Positions 1-6,414 of a stretch of DNA of 8,317 bases are shown one piece after another; within the stretch, counting starts at the first letter, position 1; each line of letters begins with the position of its first letter. The stretch covers positions 1 through 8,317 of the forward strand of contig CAYQME010000085.1 in NCBI GenBank assembly GCA_964418645.1, given 5' to 3'. Origin of the DNA: JAADHG01 sp964418645. Its GTDB lineage: Bacteria; Bacteroidota; Bacteroidia; Flavobacteriales; Flavobacteriaceae. The notes below the pieces were generated by a model. The model was given only the letters and a program-made list of their open reading frames with translations. It was not told the DNA's origin and made no database searches. A program made the translations under genes and the position numbers.

Positions 1-647
1 ACTGCAATGGTGTCTTTTTCGCAATAGTTTACAATTCTATCTATATCCTCTTCCTCATAGTAAACACGATACACTTCACTACCATCGATGTCATCTTTTG
101 GCGATGGAATTCCAAGAACATTGGTTAAAAGTTTTAAAGAAGTATAGTTTTTATAGTCACCAAATTTCCATAAATCTAAAGTGTCTAAATGAGGGACTTC
201 CCAAGGTTTTTTACCAAAAAGATTGAGCTTGTATGGTAATTCAATATTATTAATTATCATACGACGCGCAATATAAGGAAAATCGAATTCCTTACCATTA
301 TGGGCACATAACAGGTGTTTGGCTTGACTAAAATGAGAAATCAACAAGCTTTTAAAATCTTTTAAGAGTGTGATTTCAGTACCATGAAATGAAGTAGTTC
401 TAAAAGCTCTTATATCTCCTTTAAGTGAAAAATAACCTACGGAAATGCATATTATTTTGCCAAATTCGGCCCAAATCCCGGCACGTTCATAAAACTCTTC
501 AGCGGTAAAGTCATCTTTCCGTTGGTATTGTGATTTAAGTTTCCAAAGTTCTTGCTTAGGAGCAGCTAATTCAGAGAAATGCTGCACTTCTGGAACAGTT
601 TCTATATCCAGAAATAAGATGTTTTCTAAATTAAGTTTAGTAATCAT
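1..647 (-). CDS. 3'-5' exonuclease, PolB-proofreading-like DEDDy family (C-terminus cut by window edge)
   Basis: I translated this gene directly from the minus strand. 215 residues are visible and the frame is still open at position 1, so the C-terminus is missing. It looks like the predicted 3'-5' exonuclease family related to the proofreading domain of family-B DNA polymerases (RNase H fold, two-metal DEDDy chemistry). The motifs are visible in order: Exo I FLDIETVPE (D14, E16), Exo II AHNGKEFDFP (D122) and Exo III YCEKD (Y208, D212). These are the expected metal ligands and catalytic tyrosine. No polymerase domain is seen and none is expected in this family. The protein is probably cytoplasmic and acts on 3' ends of DNA or RNA; the exact substrate is unknown. 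The ATG at 647 starts one base after the stop of the upstream membrane-protein gene, so translation is probably coupled. The start is preceded by A-rich sequence, not a strong Shine-Dalgarno. The family call is solid; the biological role is inference. Confidence 0.87.
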   Translation of the reverse strand, partial: MITKLNLENILFLDIETVPEVQHFSELAAPKQELWKLKSQYQRKDDFTAEEFYERAGIWAEFGKIICISVGYFSLKGDIRAFRTTSFHGTEITLLKDFKSLLISHFSQAKHLLCAHNGKEFDFPYIARRMIINNIELPYKLNLFGKKPWEVPHLDTLDLWKFGDYKNYTSLKLLTNVLGIPSPKDDIDGSEVYRVYYEEEDIDRIVNYCEKDTIA

Positions 648-648
648 A

Positions 649-1011
649 TTAATTACTTTTCTTTCCAAATAAAACATGGCATTGTTTCCCAAAAATAGCG
701 GCAACACCTGCAGCTAATCCTCCAATTATTCCTGTGACTAACATTAGCACATAAGGATTTCCGCCTAAAGGTAAAAGGAAGGCTATTTTTTTTGCTAAAA
801 TATAATCATTAGTACTACTTAATAACCAAGATTGGACAATCCATAATAATGCGACCGCTAAAGACGGCACAATAAAAACAGCAGCTTTTTTAAGCGGTAT
901 TAAAATGGCTGTTATAATGGCAGCTAACATTATAGACCACCAAGCTAAAAACTGTGATAAGATAAGTGCAATAATGATTGTAGCTACAAAGTTGATTATT
1001 TTCTTATTCAT
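649..1011 (-). CDS. Small four-helix membrane protein, unknown function
   Basis: This 120-aa, very hydrophobic protein belongs to no family I recognise. Likely membrane segments are residues 5-20, 23-40, 43-64 and 87-107. A short amphipathic stretch with two lysines lies around 71-82 (ILAKKIAFLLPLG). Basic residues sit at both ends (NKK at the N-terminus, GKKSN at the C-terminus) and after helix 2 (KK at 41-42), which suggests both termini face the cytoplasm by the positive-inside rule. A Gly/Ala-rich last helix (GIIGGLAAGVAAIFG) could support helix packing. No catalytic motif or signal-peptidase site is evident. Its ATG overlaps the stop of the penicillin-acylase gene in an ATGA arrangement (1008-1011), and its own stop is one base before the exonuclease start. 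It is therefore almost certainly co-translated with both. The gene is real by frame, packing and hydrophobic pattern. A helper role for the acylase would be speculation. Confidence 0.8.
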   Translation of the reverse strand: MNKKIINFVATIIIALILSQFLAWWSIMLAAIITAILIPLKKAAVFIVPSLAVALLWIVQSWLLSSTNDYILAKKIAFLLPLGGNPYVLMLVTGIIGGLAAGVAAIFGKQCHVLFGKKSN

Positions 1012-3425
1012 GGTTTTGGTGTTAAGGTTTGAGTATCAATGATACCTTTTGTATTATTTGAGTCTTGCATAAATAATAATTTATAGTATTCACCTGCAGC
1101 CCATTCATCTATAAAATTATCGTAATACTTGCTCCCAGGATTTCCAGATTGTCCTCCGGGATAAATACCTAAAGCCGTTGGTGGCGAGGTCAATTCTACA
1201 ATCATTCGCCATGAAGGACCATGATTTTTTGAAGCGGCATTTACAGTATTACTGTCACCACCAATAGGAATATTAAATCTTGAAAATGCAGGTAGGGCTT
1301 GGAGTAAATGGCCAACAAAAGTGGCTTTATAATCTTTCCAGAGATATTCACCATGTTTAGATTTCCATGCTAACAAGTCCTTAGCAGTTTCTTTAAAGGC
1401 AATTAAAAACAAGTCCTTAGCAGTTTCTTTTTCTGGTGTGTTTTTAATATCCATAAATGCATCATCTGGGTAATTTTTTAGCATGTAAATGGTTTGATAA
1501 GTAAAGGGCTTATCTAACGCAACACTATCAAGCTCAAATTCGTCCCAAGTTAAATTAAATATTTTCGGCCACCAACTTGCCCAAATACTGGGAGCTTTTT
1601 GATTAATATCTGTATTGTAATCCCAAGATTTAATTTGATTATATACTTCTTTTTCTTCGGAATTTAATTTTGAAGTATCCATGTGATTAAAAATATAAGG
1701 CAACAACTCTGAAGCTTTGAGATTAAAATTATTGGTTTGTAAATCTTTAAAATCTTGGATATTAAATTTGTCTTTTGAACGAAAAAAATTATTAATTACT
1801 CTATTTCTATAAGTTTCATATCCATCATTAAACACATAATACGGATATGATTTATCTACAGGATGCTGGTTCGCAGAACTCACAAAACCTCGCTTTGGAT
1901 TTTTTGTATGGGCGTTATTTTCTTGAGGAATAAAGCTTTGCCATTCGTTATCAGGATTGTTGCCATCCATTAAAAATTTTCCTTGACTTTTCCATTTGTT
2001 AGGAAATGTTCCTTGTATCCAGAGAGCAATATCACCTTCTGTGGACGCAAAAACAAAATTTTGTGCCGGAGCCACGTAATGTTTTAAAGCAGCGAGATAA
2101 TCATTATAATTTTTAGCATTGTTTAAGCCTAAAAATGTACGTTGATTGTTGCCACCAATATGACCAACCCATTTCATGGCATAACCTACTTTATTACCTT
2201 TCCCCTTAAAATTCTTATCATAGCTCACCGGGCCATAATGTGTATAAATAACAGAATCTAAATACGATTTCTGATTTCTGATTTTAATTTCTTCAACTCG
2301 AACAGAAGTGTTTTTCCATTGAGTTCCATACTTGTATTGTGTTCTTGTATCGTCTTTTAACTCAATTTTATACCAATCTAAAACATCCCGAGTCGCATTG
2401 GTTTCTCCCCAAGCGATGTATTTATTAAACCCCGAAATTATTCCTAAAGCTCCAGGGAGTGTCGCTCCAAAAGCATTATGCTTTGGTGTTGCAAGTTGCA
2501 TTACAAACCAAATAGATGGTAAGTTGAGCCCTAAATGTGGGTCGTTTGCTAAAATTGGATGTCCGGAATAAGATTTATCTCCGGACACAGCCCAATTATT
2601 ACTACCATTATTTGGATGTGGTTTATCCATCGTTTCGGTAATCGAATCTAAAGGGAATATACTTTCAGGAATCGGAGTTTGTTCGGCGTTTACTAAAGTT
2701 GACCAATCGTGTTCTTTAGGAATAACGGGATCATTCACATCAAAAAAATCAGGATATAGTAAATCAAAACGTTCTTTACCAAATAATCGCAAAGCATTGG
2801 TGTATTCCAAATCGGAATCGCCACCAGCCAGCATTTTAGTCATATACATGAGTAATAATGCTGTTTTTTTTGTGGTCCATAGTTCGGGTTGGTAGTCTAA
2901 TAGTTTATATTCAACGGGGTAATCTTTAGGTTGTAAGTGTTTAATATAGCTGTTTACTCCATCGCGATAAGCTTCTAAAAACGAAAGCACTTCAGGATCA
3001 TCTTTCATTTTTTCCATAGCATTATCAGCACCAAAACCCATACCTCTTCTGCGCTCTTGCCTATCGTAATTCAATGCTTTTTCTCCAATTATTTCAGATA
3101 AACGACCAGCAGAAGCATACGTTTGAAATTCCATTTGCCATAACCTATGTTTCGCAGTAATGTATCCTTGGGCTTTATACAAGTCTAAATCGTTTTGAGC
3201 AAATAAATGCGGAATTAGATGTACATCATAATGAACGGTAACCTTATCTAAAAGACCATCCATTTGAATGTTGCCTGTTGTGGATTCATTGGTTTCGTTT
3301 TGCCAAATACCTTGAGACGGTGATAAAAATTTTCCAATTGGAGGGATAGAACCAAACTTAGTATTTAGCGCATAAAAAATAGCAAAGGTTAGTACTAGAG
3401 AAATGAGAAATTTTAGAAGTTTCAT
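1008..3425 (-). CDS. Penicillin acylase (penicillin amidase) family N-terminal-nucleophile hydrolase
   Basis: This 805-aa enzyme belongs to the penicillin G acylase/AHL acylase/cephalosporin acylase family (peptidase S45 type). The family hydrolyses amide bonds of N-acylated substrates after autocatalytic cleavage of the precursor into alpha and beta chains. Residues 4-20 form a hydrophobic signal or signal-anchor, so the protein is probably periplasmic or membrane-tethered. The alpha region covers roughly residues 50-250. The beta chain should begin at Ser275 in NNGSNNWAVSG, matching the G|SN-W nucleophile motif of the family. Further family marks are HYGPV (396-400), the TEGDIALWIQG strand, Asn519 in SSANQHPV as the likely oxyanion-hole Asn, and near the C-terminus GGDSNTVNAA and GQSGNPGSKYY. 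Length is normal. A 77-bp A/T-rich spacer precedes the gene, with no match to the flavobacterial TTG/TAnnTTTG promoter. The downstream gene overlaps it by 4 bp. An exact internal duplication lies at residues 666-684. The natural substrate (acyl-homoserine lactone, N-acyl amino acid, beta-lactam or other) cannot be read from the sequence. Confidence 0.93.
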   Translation of the reverse strand: MKLLKFLISLVLTFAIFYALNTKFGSIPPIGKFLSPSQGIWQNETNESTTGNIQMDGLLDKVTVHYDVHLIPHLFAQNDLDLYKAQGYITAKHRLWQMEFQTYASAGRLSEIIGEKALNYDRQERRRGMGFGADNAMEKMKDDPEVLSFLEAYRDGVNSYIKHLQPKDYPVEYKLLDYQPELWTTKKTALLLMYMTKMLAGGDSDLEYTNALRLFGKERFDLLYPDFFDVNDPVIPKEHDWSTLVNAEQTPIPESIFPLDSITETMDKPHPNNGSNNWAVSGDKSYSGHPILANDPHLGLNLPSIWFVMQLATPKHNAFGATLPGALGIISGFNKYIAWGETNATRDVLDWYKIELKDDTRTQYKYGTQWKNTSVRVEEIKIRNQKSYLDSVIYTHYGPVSYDKNFKGKGNKVGYAMKWVGHIGGNNQRTFLGLNNAKNYNDYLAALKHYVAPAQNFVFASTEGDIALWIQGTFPNKWKSQGKFLMDGNNPDNEWQSFIPQENNAHTKNPKRGFVSSANQHPVDKSYPYYVFNDGYETYRNRVINNFFRSKDKFNIQDFKDLQTNNFNLKASELLPYIFNHMDTSKLNSEEKEVYNQIKSWDYNTDINQKAPSIWASWWPKIFNLTWDEFELDSVALDKPFTYQTIYMLKNYPDDAFMDIKNTPEKETAKDLFLIAFKETAKDLLAWKSKHGEYLWKDYKATFVGHLLQALPAFSRFNIPIGGDSNTVNAASKNHGPSWRMIVELTSPPTALGIYPGGQSGNPGSKYYDNFIDEWAAGEYYKLLFMQDSNNTKGIIDTQTLTPKP
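1372..1430 (-). repeat. Exact 23-bp in-frame direct repeat inside the penicillin acylase gene
   Basis: Positions 1372-1394 and 1408-1430 are identical over 23 bp, with starts 36 bp (12 codons) apart. Both copies encode KETAKDL in the same frame, at residues 666-672 and 678-684 of the acylase. The identity stops sharply on both sides: the next residue is F after the first copy and L after the second. Identical codon choice throughout both copies suggests a recent small duplication or gene-conversion-like copy rather than convergence. The segment is predicted to lie in a helical part of the beta chain, where a heptad-like amphipathic repeat could be tolerated. Confidence 0.9.
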
Positions 3426-3502
3426 TAATATGTGTTTTGTTGAATTAAATATATGAAATTAAATAGTTTGTCAGTTTTCTTTTTTAACAGAATTATCTTT
3501 AG

Positions 3503-3976
3503 CTAAAATAGAGATTCTTGTTTATAAAGACTTTCATGTTCTAACAACCATTGTTTCCTATGTATACCTCCTGCATATCCAGTTAAACTGCCATCACTTC
3601 CTAAGACACGATGACAAGGCACAATAATCCATAATGGGTTTTTTCCATTTGCACTCGCCACAGCACGAATGGCTTTTACATCACCTAATTGTTTTGAAAA
3701 CTCGAGATATGAGATTGATTTCCCATAAGGAATGGTTTGTAATTCCGTCCAGACTTTTTTTTGAAAATCTGTCCCTTGTGGATTTAGCTTTAATCGGAAA
3801 CGTTTCCGTTCGTTGTTAAAATATTCTTGAAGTTGATACACACAATCCTGAAGTTCTTTAGGAATAGTATCTGATACGATTTCATTTGAATTTAAAATCG
3901 TAACAGAAGAAACACCATCTTCATCCCCAATTATTTTTGCCACCCCAAGTGGTGTATTAATAGTACAATTTGCCAT
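3503..3976 (-). CDS. ogt: Methylated-DNA--protein-cysteine methyltransferase (MGMT/Ogt type)
   Basis: This 157-aa suicide DNA-repair protein transfers an alkyl group from O6-alkylguanine (and O4-alkylthymine) to its own cysteine. The active site is IIVPCHRV with acceptor Cys121. The DNA-binding domain is complete: FQKKVWTELQTIPYGKSISY (70-89) is the typical entry to the helix-turn-helix, and RAVASANGKNP (104-114) carries the arginine finger R104 and the conserved Asn before the active-site strand. GSLTGYAGG (129-137) closes the pocket. The N-terminal domain is short (about 65 residues), as in Ogt-type proteins, and there is no Ada-type regulatory domain with extra zinc-binding cysteines. The ATG shares one base with the stop of the upstream CNNM gene (TAATG), which indicates translational coupling. 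The stop is TAG. It acts in the cytoplasm on the nucleoid. The functional pairing with a membrane ion-transport gene looks like operon packing, not a shared pathway. Confidence 0.96.
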   Translation of the reverse strand: MANCTINTPLGVAKIIGDEDGVSSVTILNSNEIVSDTIPKELQDCVYQLQEYFNNERKRFRLKLNPQGTDFQKKVWTELQTIPYGKSISYLEFSKQLGDVKAIRAVASANGKNPLWIIVPCHRVLGSDGSLTGYAGGIHRKQWLLEHESLYKQESLF

Positions 3977-5049
3977 TAATCATCAGATTTTTTTTCTTCA
4001 ATTATCCCCAATCGTTTTGCTCTTGTTTCCCAGCTTTTTCTTGCTAATAGTTGTAAATCGGCTACATTATCGCTTTCGTCCATAATCTCTAAACCTAAAA
4101 GGGTTTCTATAACATCTTCTTGCGTTACTAAACCACTTACGGAGCCATATTCATCAACAACCAAAGCAATATGTTCGCGTTTAGCAATTAAGGTTTCAAA
4201 TAGTTCAGGAATAGGTAAATTCCTAGTTGTAACTAACAATTTACGCTGAATAGATTTTAGTGTTTTATCTCCATTCCCTTTGATGATGCTTTCCAGTAAA
4301 TTATCTTTTAAGAAATAGCCCGAAATATCATCAGTATTTTTTGTATAGATAGGAATTCTTGAAAATTTCAAGTTTGGATTTTCATCATAAAACGTTTTTA
4401 TTTTCATATTCTCTGAAGCTCTTTTCATAACAATTCTAGGGGTCATAATATCCTTAACATGAACCTCCTTAAAATTGATGAGATTTTTAATAATTACACT
4501 TTCAGATTCTTGAAAAACACCTTCTTCTTGAGCAATATCGGTCATAGCATGAAAATCTTCTCTACTCAAAACACTACCATGAGTTGCTTTACCAAATAGA
4601 CTAGTAATACGTTGCATTACCCAAATAATGCCAGTCCACTTAAAAACAAATATCAAAACAATTAAAATTCTTGAAGACACTCCTACGAGTTGTTTCCAAT
4701 ACGTTGCGCCAATAGTTTTAGGGATAATTTCTGAAACCACTAAAATTAAAAGGGTCATTAAGGCAGAGACAATCATGATGGAATTATCTCCATTCCCAAA
4801 CACTTTCTCAGCTTGTACACCTACCAAAATAGCCCCAACAGTATGTGCAATAGTATTTAAAGTTAAAATAGCAATAAGAGGTTTATCGATATCTTTTTTT
4901 ATAATCTCTAAGGCAATGGCAAATGCTTTTCCTTCATTCTTTTTTATGTTTATAAAAGTTGGAGAAACACTCAGTAACACAGCTTCTAAAACAGAACATA
5001 AGAAGGACACAAAAATAGAAATAAATGCAAAAAAAATGAGTAAGCTCAT
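3976..5049 (-). CDS. CNNM (DUF21)-CBS domain membrane protein, CorB/CorC ion-transport class, short form
   Basis: This 357-aa inner-membrane protein has an N-terminal CNNM/DUF21 transmembrane domain (about residues 1-150). Helices are near 3-28, 57-82, 90-113 and 122-147, and it carries the hallmark SEIIPKTIGATYW (106-118). S19/E22 and N65 lie at places typically conserved in this family. A helical linker (LSREDFHAMTDIAQEEGVF) leads to a CBS pair. CBS1 starts at VKDIMTPRIVM (198-208). CBS2 ends in LVVDEYGSVSGLVTQEDVIETLLG (296-319). Characterised relatives move Mg2+ (CorB/CorC, CNNM) or respond to nucleotide binding at the CBS pair; the ion here is not determined. The usual C-terminal CorC_HlyC domain of roughly 80 residues is absent. 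Only about 35 residues, rich in charge, follow CBS2, and the gene ends in a clean TAA, so this looks like a natural short form. The gene lies 40 bp after the serine-hydrolase stop and its own stop overlaps the ogt start. Confidence 0.92.
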   Translation of the reverse strand: MSLLIFFAFISIFVSFLCSVLEAVLLSVSPTFINIKKNEGKAFAIALEIIKKDIDKPLIAILTLNTIAHTVGAILVGVQAEKVFGNGDNSIMIVSALMTLLILVVSEIIPKTIGATYWKQLVGVSSRILIVLIFVFKWTGIIWVMQRITSLFGKATHGSVLSREDFHAMTDIAQEEGVFQESESVIIKNLINFKEVHVKDIMTPRIVMKRASENMKIKTFYDENPNLKFSRIPIYTKNTDDISGYFLKDNLLESIIKGNGDKTLKSIQRKLLVTTRNLPIPELFETLIAKREHIALVVDEYGSVSGLVTQEDVIETLLGLEIMDESDNVADLQLLARKSWETRAKRLGIIEEKKSDD

Positions 5050-5089
5050 GAAGTCATTTTAAAGTTCTAAAATACTAATTATTTGCGAA

Positions 5090-6385
5090 TTAATCCTGTG
5101 TTTTTGAAGCCAGATAGAATACTTGTTGTAATGCTGGGCGAGTATTTAAATTGTAGATATTGCGATGCGTTCGCGTTGGATAAACTCTATTTGAGAGAAA
5201 TATAAAAACCATCTCGTTTTCAGGGTCTGCCCAAACAAAAGTACCTGTAAAACCAGCATGTCCAAAACTCTCAGGACTTACTTCAGGTGCAGGATACGCT
5301 TTTTTTATGCTTAAGGTATCATTTCCGATTAATGGCTTGTCAAAACCCAATCCACGACGGTTATTATTCTCTGGATATTGAATTTTAGTAAATTCGTTGA
5401 GTGTTGTCTCTTTTATATATCGTTTCCCATTATATGAGCCTTTTTGCATATACATTTGCATTAATATGGCAAGGTCTTTTGCTGTACCAAATAACCCTGC
5501 ATTTCCAGAAACACCACCAAGAAGTGCTGCATTTTCATCATGAACCCAACCCTTGGTTAGCGTTTTTCTGAAGATAGAATCATATTCAGTTGGAACAATA
5601 GCATTATTAAAGCCTTTTAATGTCGGAAGATACCCTAAAGTTTCACAACCTAAAGGTTGAAAAAAGTTCTTTTGAAGATACGCTGTATATGATTCACCAG
5701 TAATATTTTCAATAAGTTGCGGATAGATTAAAGAGGCCAATCCTGAGTATTTATAGGTTTTGTCCTCATTTACTTTGGAGCGTTTTATTTTTCGGTACAC
5801 TTTATTTTTAAAACGTTTTTTGATATAGATATTTTCAAATGCTTGATTTGAAAACCTTTTACTATACTCTACTCTGACAAAACGGCTTTTTAATTTTTCA
5901 TTTTTCAGCACTACATTTAAAAAAACGATATATGGCTGCATTCCAGATTGGTGAGCTAATAACTCACGGAGTGTAATATATTTTTTATCTTTTCTATGTT
6001 TCCACGAATTCCAATATCTGCTAAACGGGGCATCTAAATCTAGTTTGCCTTCATCATATAATTTCATAAGAGCAGGCAATGGTCCTGTAATTTTGGTAAC
6101 GGAAGCAAGATCATAAATATCATCTAAACCAACTTTTTGTATGCTATCAAAAGTGTGATATCCATAGGCTTGATGGAAAATAATATGGCCTTCTTTAGCA
6201 ACCAATAGTTGTGCTCCGGGAAATGCTTGTTTTCTTATACCAAGCGTCATTATTGAATCTACTTTTGTATTTATAAAATTAGAATCTAAATCGACTTCTT
6301 CTGGAGTAGCATATTGTAATTGTGCGTAAATAGAAGATGTCGTTAAAAGAAAACAAGAGAGTGTAAAAAATAAATTTTTAGACAT
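5090..6385 (-). CDS. Secreted serine hydrolase, beta-lactamase/PBP (class C-like) fold
   Basis: This 431-aa protein has a signal peptide with a probable signal-peptidase I site after residue 21 (SIYA|QLQ), so it should be periplasmic or exported. The serine beta-lactamase/DD-peptidase motifs are present. SVTK at 95-98 gives nucleophile Ser95 and general-base partner Lys98. Y213-S-G215 stands at the YxN position. HAG at 376-378 (GHAGFTGTF) replaces the KTG triad of true beta-lactamases. This HxG form is usual in esterases and peptidases of the family (PF00144, EstB/YfeW/PBP4B-like). VHDENA and GGVSGNAGLFGTAKDLA (about 281-306) resemble the beta-lactamase-like domain that many Bacteroidota carry fused behind a GH3 hexosaminidase, but here the domain stands alone. 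A very basic insert lies at about 161-212. Likely substrates are peptidoglycan peptides or esters; resistance to beta-lactams is not implied. The gene follows hemB by 28 bp and precedes the CNNM gene by 40 bp. Confidence 0.9.
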   Translation of the reverse strand: MSKNLFFTLSCFLLTTSSIYAQLQYATPEEVDLDSNFINTKVDSIMTLGIRKQAFPGAQLLVAKEGHIIFHQAYGYHTFDSIQKVGLDDIYDLASVTKITGPLPALMKLYDEGKLDLDAPFSRYWNSWKHRKDKKYITLRELLAHQSGMQPYIVFLNVVLKNEKLKSRFVRVEYSKRFSNQAFENIYIKKRFKNKVYRKIKRSKVNEDKTYKYSGLASLIYPQLIENITGESYTAYLQKNFFQPLGCETLGYLPTLKGFNNAIVPTEYDSIFRKTLTKGWVHDENAALLGGVSGNAGLFGTAKDLAILMQMYMQKGSYNGKRYIKETTLNEFTKIQYPENNNRRGLGFDKPLIGNDTLSIKKAYPAPEVSPESFGHAGFTGTFVWADPENEMVFIFLSNRVYPTRTHRNIYNLNTRPALQQVFYLASKTQD

Positions 6386-6397
6386 TGTATTAAATTC

Positions 6398-6414
6398 AAA
6401 ACTTTCTTGAAAGT
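6398..6414 (-). terminator. Weak hairpin plus T-run at the hemB stop (possible attenuating terminator)
   Basis: On the minus strand, ACTTTCAAGAAAGT (6414-6401) begins inside the hemB stop codon and forms a 5-6 bp, mostly A-T stem with a very small loop. It is followed by only three further T residues. The stem is short and GC-poor, so strong termination is unlikely. It may be a partial terminator or chance symmetry. The next gene starts only 16 bp beyond it. Confidence 0.2.

Noticed and set aside
2332..2571. 79-aa plus-strand open frame inside the penicillin acylase gene
   Set aside because: It is fully antisense to conserved acylase sequence near the nucleophile region and has no motif or plausible start context of its own.
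3634..3819. 61-aa plus-strand open frame opposite ogt
   Set aside because: It covers the antisense of the conserved active-site and helix-turn-helix region and has no independent coding signal.
5047..5058. Tiny upstream frame ATG-ACT-TCA-TGA overlapping the CNNM start
   Set aside because: Three codons in an A/T-rich leader with no ribosome-binding signal; expected by chance.
4628..5062. 144-aa plus-strand open frame antisense to the CNNM gene
   Set aside because: It lies opposite a gene with clear family motifs. Its composition mirrors the membrane-coding strand and it shows no recognisable domain, so it is a shadow frame.
5090..6385. Calling the serine hydrolase a beta-lactamase resistance gene
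   Set aside because: The third motif is HAG rather than KTG and the second is YSG rather than YxN. The family is dominated by esterases and peptidases, and there is no AmpR-type regulator nearby.
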